This document shows positions 5,707 to 13,295 of a DNA stretch of 23,547 nt, in pieces (position 1 is the first letter of the stretch; the number at the start of each line of letters is the position of its first letter). The translations under genes were made by a program, and so were the position numbers. Where the stretch lies: NCBI GenBank assembly GCA_038065015.1, contig JBBTRU010000060.1, positions 1-23,547 of the forward strand, given 5' to 3'. Source of the DNA: CAIPSZ01 sp038065015 (GTDB taxonomy: Bacteria > Patescibacteriota > Patescibacteriia > PEXW01). The notes beneath the pieces were generated by a model that ran no database searches, was not told the origin of the DNA, and saw nothing but the letters and a program-made list of their open reading frames with translations.

Positions 5707-5735
5707 TTGACCGAAAGGCCGATACCCGCTACACT
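5707..5735 (+). promoter_or_regulatory. Promoter upstream of typA
   Basis: TTGACC (5707-5712), a 17-nt spacer and TACACT (5730-5735). The start would be near 5742, giving a leader of about 150 nt that holds a terminator-like hairpin, a second hairpin and ATTCGTA units before the typA ATG. Confidence 0.6.
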
Positions 5736-5744
5736 CTTCCTGTC

Positions 5745-5765
5745 CTGCCTTGGGCAGTGATTTTT
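5745..5765 (+). terminator. Terminator-like hairpin at the start of the typA leader
   Basis: CTGCC-TTG-GGCAG (5745-5757) is followed by TGA and five T's (5761-5765). It begins a few bases after the predicted transcription start and no + strand gene ends upstream. It may act as an attenuator or terminate a very short RNA. Confidence 0.5.
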
Positions 5766-5793
5766 CTGTAACTGGTGAGAAAATGCCTACTCA

Positions 5794-5886
5794 ATTCGTA
5801 TATTTCCCGCCACTTATTGCAGTCGCATAAAAGTTAGCGGGATCCCGCCTCCACGGCGGGACGTAGTGTCTATTCGTATTTCGTAA
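5794..5886 (+). repeat. ATTCGTA units in the typA leader
   Basis: ATTCGTA at 5794-5800 and 5872-5878, and TTTCGTAA at 5879-5886, all read toward typA. The last TTCGTAA ends 4 nt before the ATG, like the unit before the holin-like gene. Confidence 0.65.
5837..5861 (+). other. Alternative hairpins in the typA leader
   Basis: GCGGGATCCCGC (5837-5848) is a perfect 12-nt palindrome. Its right half overlaps TCCCGCC (5843-5849), which pairs with GGCGGGA (5855-5861). The two folds exclude each other, which would suit a switch, but it may simply be a dispersed palindrome. Confidence 0.45.
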
Positions 5887-5890
5887 CTCT

Positions 5891-7705
5891 ATGAATCTTC
5901 GGAATATCGCAATTATCGCGCACGTCGACCATGGGAAAACCACCCTGGTAGATGCCCTGCTCAAGCAAACCCACTCGGTGAACAAAGCGACCGAAGGTGG
6001 CAGCTTGATTATGGATTCCATGGACTTGGAGCGCGAGCGCGGCATTACGATTAAAGCCAAGAACGCGAGCGTGGTGTACCACAATACGAAAATTAATATC
6101 GTGGACACTCCGGGCCACGCCGACTTCGGCGGGGAAGTGGAACGCACGCTCCGCATGGTTGATGGTGTGCTCTTACTCGTCGACGCCAAGGAAGGCCCCA
6201 TGCCGCAGACGAAGTTCGTGCTCCGCAAAGCCCTGGAGCTGGGCCACAAAGCTATCGTGGTGGTAAATAAAATTGACCGACCCGACGCGCAAATTGAACA
6301 CGTAGTTAATCGTACGTTCGATTTGTTTGTGGAACTGGACGCAAACCACGACCAGCTGGAATTCCCCATTGTCTACACGTCAGCAATCAACGGCCAGGCG
6401 ACGCTGGACGCGCACCACCCAGGCACAAACATGGACCCAATCTTTGAAACCATTGTTAAAACCTTTCCAGAACCCAAAGGTGATGCAGCGGCGCCACTCC
6501 AGGTCCTCGTCCTCGCTATTGCCTACGACAACTACAAAGGCCGCATGGGCATTGGCAAAGTCACTCAAGGCACCATAACGAAAACGCAAGAGGTGGCCCT
6601 CGGACGCATTGACGGCTCACTCATCAAAGCAAAGGCGACGGATATCTTAGTGTTCCAAGGCTTAGACCGCGTGAGCGTGGAGCAAGCAGGCGTTGGCGAA
6701 ATTGTGGCCGTGGCAGGATTTGACGACGTGATGATTGGCGAAACTATTACCGACGCGCAAAATCCCATGCCGTTGCCGCCGGTAGCCATTGACGAGCCAA
6801 CCATGCAAATGACGTTCGGCGTCAACACCAGTCCCTTTGCCGGCAAGGAAGGCAAGTTCGTTACCTCGCGCAATCTCAAAGAACGACTCGCGCGAGAATT
6901 AGAAACGAACGTTGCGTTGCGCGTAGAACCCGGGCAAAGCTCGGATCAGTTCCTCGTCTCGGGCCGCGGCGAGTTGCACTTAAGCATCCTCATCGAGACC
7001 ATGCGCCGCGAGGGTTTCGAATTGCAAATTGCGCAGCCGCACGTCATAACGAAAGAAATGGACGGCAAGCTCAACGAACCGTGGGAGTACCTGACGGTCG
7101 ACGTACCCGAGCAGTACCAGGGCGACGTGATTGCTGAAGTGGGCAAGCGCCGGGCCGAACTCAAACACCTGGATGTCACGCCCAACGGCGAAGCGCACTT
7201 GGAATACCACATTCCTACCCGTGGCATCATCGGCCTCAAAAACCTCCTGCTCAACAAAACGCGCGGCACCGTGGTCATGCACCATGTTTTCGACAGCTTC
7301 CAGCCTGCCGCCGGCGACCTGAACCCGTTCCCGCACGGTTCGCTCATTGCCACCGAGGCGGGAGATGCCAATGCCTACGGCCTCGAAGGGGCGCAGGGCC
7401 GGGGCGTACTCTTTACCAAACCCGGGACGCCAGTGTACCAGGGCATGGTGGTAGGGCAATGCAGCCGGGATGAGGATATTGAAGTGAATGTGTGCAAAGG
7501 AAAAAAACTGACGAACATGCGTTCGTCCGGTGCCGATGATGCCATCCAGCTCACGCCCGCGCACGAACTCTCGCTCGAACTGGCCTTGGAGTACATTGGC
7601 AATGACGAACTGGTCGAAGTAACACCAAAAAATGTGCGCGTGCGCAAGCGCTACCTAGACCCAAACGCGCGCAAACGCCAATCGCGCGAGAAAACCAACG
7701 CATAA
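5891..7705 (+). CDS. typA: Ribosome-associated GTPase TypA/BipA
   Basis: A translational GTPase related to EF-G that binds the ribosome A site and assists 50S assembly and stress adaptation. The 604-residue length is standard. Motifs: G1 AHVDHGKT (10-17), effector region with RGIT (50-53), G3 DTPGHAD (72-78), G4 NKID (126-129) and G5 YTSAING. Beta-barrel domain II, EF-G-like domains III and V, and the BipA C-terminal domain follow, with the family signature GRGELHLSILIETMRREG and, near the end, MRSSGADDAIQLTPA. The ATG at 5891 is preceded by TTCGTAA units and no Shine-Dalgarno sequence. A promoter at 5707-5735 and a structured leader lie upstream; a long hairpin follows the stop. Confidence 0.97.
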   Translation: MNLRNIAIIAHVDHGKTTLVDALLKQTHSVNKATEGGSLIMDSMDLERERGITIKAKNASVVYHNTKINIVDTPGHADFGGEVERTLRMVDGVLLLVDAKEGPMPQTKFVLRKALELGHKAIVVVNKIDRPDAQIEHVVNRTFDLFVELDANHDQLEFPIVYTSAINGQATLDAHHPGTNMDPIFETIVKTFPEPKGDAAAPLQVLVLAIAYDNYKGRMGIGKVTQGTITKTQEVALGRIDGSLIKAKATDILVFQGLDRVSVEQAGVGEIVAVAGFDDVMIGETITDAQNPMPLPPVAIDEPTMQMTFGVNTSPFAGKEGKFVTSRNLKERLARELETNVALRVEPGQSSDQFLVSGRGELHLSILIETMRREGFELQIAQPHVITKEMDGKLNEPWEYLTVDVPEQYQGDVIAEVGKRRAELKHLDVTPNGEAHLEYHIPTRGIIGLKNLLLNKTRGTVVMHHVFDSFQPAAGDLNPFPHGSLIATEAGDANAYGLEGAQGRGVLFTKPGTPVYQGMVVGQCSRDEDIEVNVCKGKKLTNMRSSGADDAIQLTPAHELSLELALEYIGNDELVEVTPKNVRVRKRYLDPNARKRQSREKTNA

Positions 7706-7709
7706 GCGC

Positions 7710-7754
7710 TTGACCCCTCACCACTTTTTTCTGAAAAAAGTGGTGAGGGGTTGA
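7710..7754 (+). terminator. Very long hairpin after typA
   Basis: ACCCCTCACCACTTTTTT (7713-7730) pairs perfectly over 18 bp with 7734-7751, around a CTG loop, and wobble pairs extend it. Unlike a usual terminator, the T-run lies in the stem and no T-run follows. It probably ends or stabilises the typA mRNA. Confidence 0.7.
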
Positions 7755-7770
7755 CGAAATGACACAATCG

Positions 7771-7799
7771 TTGCTTGACAACGTTTTTTGTGCTACAAT
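7771..7799 (+). promoter_or_regulatory. Promoter of the lysine-rich peptide gene
   Basis: TG-C-TACAAT (7791-7799) is a near-consensus extended -10. TTGCTT (7771-7776) lies 17 nt upstream as the -35. An overlapping TTGACA (7775-7780) is only 13 nt from this -10, too close to serve it. The start is expected near 7806. Confidence 0.7.
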
Positions 7800-7807
7800 A
7801 TGTGTAT

Positions 7808-7862
7808 CACGTTACCAAACGTGGTGTACGCAATCTCATTAACGAACGTTATCTACAACGTT
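7808..7862 (+). other. Two hairpins in the leader of the lysine-rich peptide gene
   Basis: CACGTT-ACCA-AACGTG (7808-7823) would lie at the very 5' end of the mRNA. AACGTT-ATCTAC-AACGTT (7845-7862) lies upstream of the ribosome-binding site. They may protect the RNA or control translation. Confidence 0.55.
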
Positions 7863-7887
7863 TCGCACGAGAGGAGGTGTCATCACC

Positions 7888-7950
7888 ATGGCAAAGAAAA
7901 AGAAGGCAGCAAAGAAAAAGAAGAAGGCCGGCAAAAAGAAGAAGCGTTAA
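7888..7950 (+). CDS. 20-residue lysine-rich peptide
   Basis: A complete tiny gene: ATG at 7888 and TAA at 7948-7950. The product reads M-A-K4-A2-K5-A-G-K4-R, that is 13 Lys and one Arg in 20 residues with no acidic residue. A strong Shine-Dalgarno sequence, GAGGAGGTG (7871-7879), lies 8 nt before the ATG. An extended -10 promoter, a leader of about 80 nt with two hairpins, and two hairpins after the stop (7968-7996, 8010-8030) make a self-contained, probably highly expressed unit. The composition resembles the Lys/Ala tails of histone H1-like bacterial proteins, so nucleic-acid or ribosome binding is a reasonable guess, but I cannot assign a family. The alternative is that the RNA itself is the functional product. 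Confidence 0.75.
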   Translation: MAKKKKAAKKKKKAGKKKKR

Positions 7951-7967
7951 TAGCCGGTGAAGTGTTA

Positions 7968-8037
7968 AGACAGCGATAGATAATCTATCAGTGTCTAAAA
8001 AGCAAAGTTCCGCCGCTCCTATGCTGGCGGAATTTTG
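7968..8037 (+). terminator. Tandem hairpins ending the peptide gene, shared with the convergent glycan operon
   Basis: AGACA-GC-GATAGA-TAA-TCTATC-AG-TGTCT (7968-7996) is followed by CCGCC/GGCGG (8010-8014 with 8026-8030) and AATTTT. On the minus strand the second hairpin is followed by a T-rich tail. The stop codon of the convergent gene (8019-8021) lies in its loop. Confidence 0.75.
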
Positions 8038-9269
8038 TTGTCTGGAATGGGAACAAAAGCGGTGAGCGTAGCCAGCGCAACGGTAAGTACGGCCAGGTCA
8101 TTCTTAAAGAATGGCACATCCACCAGGCCGTGCACCCCAAGCACAATCCAAGCCAGCAAAGCGCCCACGGCCCACGCCTCGTGACGCTGCAGCAGCCGAA
8201 AAAGCCTTTTACTTAGCCAAAAAAGCGCTCCCAGCGCAAAGAGTAACCCGGCCAGACCCAGCTCCGACCATACGTTGAGGAAGAGGTTGTGCGGGAATTG
8301 CAGCAATTCCACGTGCTTGGGTAAACGGTAGCGATTGTACACCGCGGGAAAGGCGCCAAGCCCGGCACCTTGCAGCGGGCGGGCGCGCAGCATGTGCCAC
8401 GTCCCTTGCCAGAGGACAGTCCGCACATCGGCGGATGTGTCTTTCGTGGTAATAATGTTGGTGAGCTGTTGCCGTGTGGTTGGCACGATGAGCAAAGCGA
8501 CGACGGCGAGGGCGCACACACCCCACCACAGCCACCGTCGCGCACTCCAGGCGCCCGCAACCACTGCAGCGATACCCAGACCGAGCAGCGCCCCGCGCGA
8601 AACCGCGAGGCTGCACACCACAATTCCCGAAAAAGTGCTAATTATCCACAGGTTGCTCTCCCAACGTGCAATTCGCCCGCGAAATGCGAGCCACGCGCCC
8701 GCAATAAACGCTGCGAGCGGTGCCGTGTACAGCGCGGCGGCGTTTGGAAATGGAAAAAGACTGGTCATACGCGCAGGATGCTCCGCATTCCACGGCGCAA
8801 GCGAAACCAGCCAACCCAGCCGTTGGCCAATGGCGACGACGGCAAGCAGGATGAGCTGCGCGCTCGCTAGGTGCACGAAAAGTTTTCGCGCCCGTGCATC
8901 CTGCGCAACGGCCAGCCACACCGGCATAAGCAAGACCGGCTCCGCAATGTATGCCCGGTATAAACCCAGGGCCTGGTAATGGTCGGCTGCCACCCCCACC
9001 CCGCCCAGGCCAACCAGCAACCAGAGCCCGGCGGCCCACCACAGGCCTTTGCCTAGCACTGGCCAAGGACTTCGACGTTGCAGCCAATGCAGGTGAGCGC
9101 CCACGATAACGGCCAAAACTACGGCTTCCAGCACTGTACTCGGCAAACCGAACACACTGAACCGAAGCTGGTACGCGGGTAGGAGGGCGAAGGCGGCGAG
9201 CGCGCCCCACGCCGGCCGTCGCCAGGCAAGCCAGAGGCCAACACCCCCAAAAATAAGCGCAAGCAGCAT
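8019..9269 (-). CDS. O-antigen ligase/polymerase-like membrane protein (Wzy/WaaL family), second copy
   Basis: A 416-residue integral membrane protein with about ten or more hydrophobic helices. A large loop in the C-terminal half contains the family signature: WQGTWHMLRARPLQGAGLGAF, then YNRYRLP and FPHNLFLNVWSELGLAGLLF, with the conserved Arg and His residues of the Wzy_C / O-antigen ligase domain. Such proteins either polymerise lipid-linked glycan repeats or transfer the glycan to an acceptor on the outer face of the membrane. The start codon overlaps the stop of the preceding gene by one base (TGATG), so translation is probably coupled. It is the last gene of the four-gene glycan operon. 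Which of the two paralogues polymerises and which ligates cannot be told from sequence. Confidence 0.85.
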   Translation of the reverse strand: MLLALIFGGVGLWLAWRRPAWGALAAFALLPAYQLRFSVFGLPSTVLEAVVLAVIVGAHLHWLQRRSPWPVLGKGLWWAAGLWLLVGLGGVGVAADHYQALGLYRAYIAEPVLLMPVWLAVAQDARARKLFVHLASAQLILLAVVAIGQRLGWLVSLAPWNAEHPARMTSLFPFPNAAALYTAPLAAFIAGAWLAFRGRIARWESNLWIISTFSGIVVCSLAVSRGALLGLGIAAVVAGAWSARRWLWWGVCALAVVALLIVPTTRQQLTNIITTKDTSADVRTVLWQGTWHMLRARPLQGAGLGAFPAVYNRYRLPKHVELLQFPHNLFLNVWSELGLAGLLFALGALFWLSKRLFRLLQRHEAWAVGALLAWIVLGVHGLVDVPFFKNDLAVLTVALATLTAFVPIPDNKIPPA

Positions 9270-10684
9270 CAGGTGTTTTTCTTAAGGGCGATATTCTGGA
9301 ACGCCACGAGCAAACCAATGGCCACCCACACGTGCATGATATAGAGGATGGAAAAAGTTTGATACTGCACCAGCATACCGACGATGGCGGCGGTGCCGCC
9401 TACCAGGAGCGCGCGGAGCAGGGGCGAAGGCGCCGCCACGAGCGCGCGCATGCTTCGTAAAAAGAGGATGAGGAAAGCAACGGCGATTGCGCCAAAACCA
9501 ATGGCCCCGGTTTCGGCGAGGAGCTCCAACGGCAAGTTGTTCACGATTTTCCAACCCTCCTTCGGGGTCACGTTCGGATTCGTCGAGGCATACGGCCCAA
9601 ACTGTCCGGGCCCAACCCCAATGTACGGCTGTTCGGCAAACGCGCGCTTGGCCGTTTCGAAAGTTGCCACGCGTTCTTCGTAGCTGGCCCCGGTGAACAA
9701 ATTCGTAATGTGCTCGGTAAACTTCCGGCTGCTCAAGCCATCGGTCCCGCCGCTGAGCAATTGCAGCGCGAGCAGGCCGACCACCGCTCCCGTGCCGACA
9801 AAGGCCAGAATGCGCCCCGGGTGCAGCACGTAACGCCACGAAAGTGCGAAGATGACCAGGAGGGCAGCAACAAAGCCCAGGTAGCCGCCGCGTGCGACCG
9901 TAAGGACGAACGCAACACCAGCCAGGAGCAGCAGGGGAATGCCCAATGCACCGCTCATACGCACTTTACCGAAAAGTTGTGCGGTTAATAGTGACAATGG
10001 CAGCAGCAAAAAATTGGCAAAGTACAGCGGCTCGAGGGCCGTGGACTGCACGCGCGGAAAGCCCAGCACGGCTTTGGTATACAGGTCGCGCAGGCCGGTG
10101 AGCGAAGGCGGCAGGCCGGCCAGATCGCCGAGGAACTGGAACAGACCAAAAGCAGTAACGAGGAATGTGGTAATGGAAAGGACGTGTAAGGCCCGCCGCG
10201 CGTCGTGCTCCGTGGTAATTACCTGCGGGATAAGCATGCCGACCAGCAGCGTGAACACCGTGAAGGCAAAAACCATGACCCCGCGACTCATATTTTCCGC
10301 ATGCGTAAGGCCCAGCGCGCTCACCGCCACAAAAATGATGAGTGGCCAGATGAGCGGCATGGGCCGCCAGCTGAGTTTGCCCCGCCACGCCGAGCGCACG
10401 AGCCACGCCCCCAGCAGTACCAGGGCAACCACCTGGCTGGGTCGAATGGTGGTGCCGCCGACCGTTACCGAACCAATGCGCTCGAAAGGCAAGAGAAAAA
10501 TGATGCTCAATGCGCCCCACAGGGGTTGGCGCAAGAAAAGGAAAAACGCCGACAGACCCAGCACGCCCACGGCCGCGAGAAAGGGTACGCGGCTGGCAAC
10601 AAAAGTCAGGGGTAGCGCAATGAGGAGGGCAATGGCACCCAGGCTAGTGCGCAGGCGGGGCGTGAGTTGATCAAAATGCATCAT
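9269..10684 (-). CDS. O-antigen ligase/polymerase-like membrane protein (Wzy/WaaL family), first copy
   Basis: A 471-residue multi-helix membrane protein. The C-terminal loop carries YEERVATFETAKRAFAEQPYIGVGPGQFG, a following K-E-G-W-K-I-V-N-N-L-P-L-E segment in place of the HN motif, and LLAETGAIGFGAIAVAFL, the usual O-antigen ligase domain layout. Replacement of the conserved His by Asn-Asn may bear on activity. The ATG at 10684 gives an ATGA overlap with the glycosyltransferase stop; a second ATG follows directly at 10681. The frame is open to 10732, but that part would overlap the glycosyltransferase and adds a non-hydrophobic stretch. Acts on undecaprenyl- or lipid-linked glycans outside the membrane. 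Confidence 0.85.
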   Translation of the reverse strand: MMHFDQLTPRLRTSLGAIALLIALPLTFVASRVPFLAAVGVLGLSAFFLFLRQPLWGALSIIFLLPFERIGSVTVGGTTIRPSQVVALVLLGAWLVRSAWRGKLSWRPMPLIWPLIIFVAVSALGLTHAENMSRGVMVFAFTVFTLLVGMLIPQVITTEHDARRALHVLSITTFLVTAFGLFQFLGDLAGLPPSLTGLRDLYTKAVLGFPRVQSTALEPLYFANFLLLPLSLLTAQLFGKVRMSGALGIPLLLLAGVAFVLTVARGGYLGFVAALLVIFALSWRYVLHPGRILAFVGTGAVVGLLALQLLSGGTDGLSSRKFTEHITNLFTGASYEERVATFETAKRAFAEQPYIGVGPGQFGPYASTNPNVTPKEGWKIVNNLPLELLAETGAIGFGAIAVAFLILFLRSMRALVAAPSPLLRALLVGGTAAIVGMLVQYQTFSILYIMHVWVAIGLLVAFQNIALKKNT

Positions 10685-11742
10685 ACCGTTGCGTGCAAGG
10701 CGTCGAGTGTGAGGCGGGCGGTGCGCGCCCACGAAAAAGTAGCGGCGCGAGCCAAACCTTTCGTCCGCAAATCCGCGCGCAAGCTGGCATCGCCAATAAT
10801 CCGGCTGATATGGTCGCGCCAGGTATCCAGGTCGGCCGGGTCGGCATAGAGCACGGCGCTGCCGCCAACTTCGGGGAGCGAGGCGGCGGTGCTGCTAATC
10901 GCCGGCGTGCCGCATGCCATGGCTTCGAGCAGGGGCAAGCCAAAACCTTCGTAACGGGAAGGGAAGAGGAGCGCCGTGGCCATGCGCAGGAGGGTGAGCA
11001 AGTCGGCTTCGTCGACGTACTCCAGCACGCGCACACGCTGGTCTACGTGCAGCTGCCGGATGCGCTGGTGCAGGACGTCCGAATCCCAACCGGGTTTGCC
11101 CACAATAACCAGATCGTGGTCTTCGCGCTTGGCGACGCTAAATGCCTCAACCAAAAAAGGTAGGTTTTTTCGCGGTTCAATGGTACCGACGGCCAAGCAG
11201 AACGGCCGCGGCAAATTATACTTCCGCTGCGCTGCGGTTTCAGCAGCGACGTCCGCCTGCGGGCAAAAGCGGGGGTCGGCGGCGAGCGGCGTCACCGTAA
11301 TGCGCTCGGCCGGAATACCCAGCAAGCGTATGAGGTCATTTTTCGTGGCTTCGGAAATCGCCAAGATACGGTTGGCGTGTTTGAGCGAACGCGGTAAAAG
11401 CTGTTGCCAGTAGAACCGCGCACTCCGCGAGAAGTACTGCGGAAAAAGCAGGCCAATAAGGTCATGGCTCGTCATGACGAGCTTGCCCCGCCAGAGCAAC
11501 GGACTGCTAAACGCGGGCACGAAGAGTACATCCGGTTTCTTGCGCCACGCTGCTAGCGGCAGCCCAACTTGGTCCCAGAGTACCCGGCTTGGGGTACGCA
11601 AATTTTTCTTCACGGTGGTAATGCGCGCAATACTATCCGTGGACGGCAACATGCGCTCCAGGGCAGCGAGCAGCTGGCTCACGTAGCGGCCAAAACCCGT
11701 AGACTGCCCGGCCGTAGCTTGGTAATCAATCGCGACGCGCAT
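10681..11742 (-). CDS. Glycosyltransferase family 4 (GT-B)
   Basis: A 353-residue retaining glycosyltransferase using a nucleotide sugar to extend a lipid-linked glycan at the inner membrane face. Motifs: N-terminal acceptor domain with GFGRYV (16-21), the VGTIEPRKNLPFLVEAF nucleotide-sugar site (185-201), and the EX7E motif EGFGLPLLE (Glu265, Glu273) with EAMACGTPAI. The ATG at 11742 (MRVAIDYQAT) is the start; the longer frame beginning at 11877 is a shadow of the flippase C-terminus. It overlaps the flippase gene by 17 bp and the next gene by 4 bp, so all four operon genes are tightly coupled. The sugar donor cannot be deduced. Confidence 0.92.
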   Translation of the reverse strand: MRVAIDYQATAGQSTGFGRYVSQLLAALERMLPSTDSIARITTVKKNLRTPSRVLWDQVGLPLAAWRKKPDVLFVPAFSSPLLWRGKLVMTSHDLIGLLFPQYFSRSARFYWQQLLPRSLKHANRILAISEATKNDLIRLLGIPAERITVTPLAADPRFCPQADVAAETAAQRKYNLPRPFCLAVGTIEPRKNLPFLVEAFSVAKREDHDLVIVGKPGWDSDVLHQRIRQLHVDQRVRVLEYVDEADLLTLLRMATALLFPSRYEGFGLPLLEAMACGTPAISSTAASLPEVGGSAVLYADPADLDTWRDHISRIIGDASLRADLRTKGLARAATFSWARTARLTLDALHATV

Positions 11743-13162
11743 AGGTGAAACGAGAAAAAGTTTGCCGCAGAATATCCGCGGGGAACATGCGGAAGAGCGT
11801 AAGCCCGATGACGTACGCCACCATTGCCAAGCCGAGCCGCCAGACCAGCCCGAGGTCGGGCGTGGCGAGCAGCACAAGAACCAGCGGGATGCAGGCGCCA
11901 GTAATTTTTAACAGGTTCGTCACGCGGAGTCGCACGCGGGTGGCCCGGTAGATAAAGTACAACGCCACCAACGTCACGCCCACTTCGCTAGCCACGGTCA
12001 TGCTCGCCGCCCCCGCCATGCCCCAGCGGGGAATAGTGAGGAAGTAGCCGGCGAGCGATGCCACCGCCACGCCCGCATAGCCCCAGAGCATGCGCCGTTG
12101 CGCATTCACGGCCACGACGGTGTTGGCAAACAAGTTACCATAGAAAATCGCTGCGGTTGCAATCATCAGCAGGGTGAGGGCGTTTGCGGCCGCCACGAAC
12201 TCGGGGCCGCCAACCAAAAGCATGACCTGCCGGGCCACGAAGCCGGTGCCAATGGCCAGCGGAATCGCCAGCAAGCTCACGGTGTCAATGGCGCGTTGCA
12301 AAATATCCCGCAACCGATCCTGCTGTTGACCGGCATACGCGGCGGCCAGTATGGGCGTGAGCAAACCGGCAACCATGGCCGGGATCGTCGCCAGCACTTC
12401 CAGCACCTTGTACGCCGAACCGTACAAACCCACTTCGCTGGCGGGCCGCACCGCCGAGAGAATGAGCGTATCGGCTTTAAAGTAAACGAGATTGAAGGCA
12501 ATGGAAAGCGCAATTGGCCAGCCTTCCCGGAATATCGTCCGAACCATTTCCCGTTCTAGCCGCAGGCGGATGCGTACGAAGCTGCGGCTAAACCAAAAAC
12601 TGATGCCGGCGTTCACCACGCTGCCCAACGCCACGGTCAGCATGATGCCGGTCACGCTGGCGTGCTTGGCCACGGCAACGAGCGTCCCCGCCAGCAGCAC
12701 CACGCGGCCAGCAATTTCGGCAATGGCCACCCGGTCCATGCGCAAACTCCACTGGAACACGCCCACGAGTACCTGGTTGAGAGTCACGGCAAAAGTCGAG
12801 AGCGTGGCAATGGCCACGGCGGTCTTCACGTCTCCCGGATAGTGAGTGAGGAGTACGGTAAGGGGCGCGAGAACGAGGAAGCCCAACGCCGTGTACAAAC
12901 GCAGGGTAAAAGCCGTGCTTGCCCACGCATCACGCCGCTCGGGCTCTTCGGCAAGTTTTTTTACCAAAACGATATACAACCCCATATCGACCAGCACCCC
13001 GAACACTTGCACGAACGCGAGTGCCGTCGTGTAGTGGCCAAACCGGTCCGCGCCCAGGCTCCGCGTGAGCAAGCCAATAACCACCAGCCCGATAACGGTG
13101 CTGACTATTTTCCCTGCAATTTGCAGGATGGTATTGCGTGCGAGTTGGCCGGTAAGTGACAC
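11726..13162 (-). CDS. Wzx-like oligosaccharide flippase (MOP superfamily)
   Basis: A 478-residue membrane protein with about 12-14 hydrophobic helices. The N-terminus (NTILQIAGKIVSTVIGLVVIGLLTRSLG..RFGHYTTALAF) is typical of polysaccharide-biosynthesis flippases, which move undecaprenyl-linked glycan units across the membrane. It starts with GTG at 13162 and has no Shine-Dalgarno sequence; five ATTCGTA units precede the start codon, the last TTCGTAA only 3 nt away. It is the first gene of the glycan operon running to 8019. Together with the two ligase/polymerase proteins it makes a minimal Wzx/Wzy-type surface polysaccharide system. Confidence 0.92.
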   Translation of the reverse strand: MSLTGQLARNTILQIAGKIVSTVIGLVVIGLLTRSLGADRFGHYTTALAFVQVFGVLVDMGLYIVLVKKLAEEPERRDAWASTAFTLRLYTALGFLVLAPLTVLLTHYPGDVKTAVAIATLSTFAVTLNQVLVGVFQWSLRMDRVAIAEIAGRVVLLAGTLVAVAKHASVTGIMLTVALGSVVNAGISFWFSRSFVRIRLRLEREMVRTIFREGWPIALSIAFNLVYFKADTLILSAVRPASEVGLYGSAYKVLEVLATIPAMVAGLLTPILAAAYAGQQQDRLRDILQRAIDTVSLLAIPLAIGTGFVARQVMLLVGGPEFVAAANALTLLMIATAAIFYGNLFANTVVAVNAQRRMLWGYAGVAVASLAGYFLTIPRWGMAGAASMTVASEVGVTLVALYFIYRATRVRLRVTNLLKITGACIPLVLVLLATPDLGLVWRLGLAMVAYVIGLTLFRMFPADILRQTFSRFTYARRD

Positions 13163-13166
13163 GGAT

Positions 13167-13248
13167 TACGAATTACGAATGAAATATTACGAATATACGA
13201 ATTACGAATGCATACTTTCGTACATTCGTACTGATTCGTACATTCGTA
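13167..13248. repeat. Divergent ATTCGTA array between flippase and SpoIID-domain genes
   Basis: TACGAAT occurs at 13167, 13174, 13188, 13196 and 13203 (ATTCGTA when read toward the flippase). ATTCGTA in the opposite sense occurs at 13224, 13234 and 13242, with TTTCGTA at 13216, reading toward the SpoIID-domain gene. The two sets face away from a centre near 13212. Confidence 0.85.
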
Positions 13249-13253
13249 ATGTG

Positions 13254-13283
13254 TTGACATTTGACCATTTTCCGTGGTACAAT
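13254..13283 (+). promoter_or_regulatory. Promoter of the SpoIID-domain gene
   Basis: TTGACA (13254-13259), an 18-nt spacer and TG-G-TACAAT (-10 at 13278-13283). The start should be near 13290, leaving a leader of about 6 nt before the ATG at 13296. Confidence 0.7.
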
Positions 13284-13295
13284 GCAAGCGTAGCG

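Noticed and set aside
7775..7799. TTGACA with TACAAT as the lysine peptide promoter
   Set aside because: Spacing is only 13 nt; TTGCTT at 7771-7776 with a 17-nt spacer and an extended -10 fits better.
13167..13248. CRISPR array
   Set aside because: Units are only 7 nt, spaced irregularly by 0-8 nt, in both orientations, with no spacer-length gaps and no cas genes.
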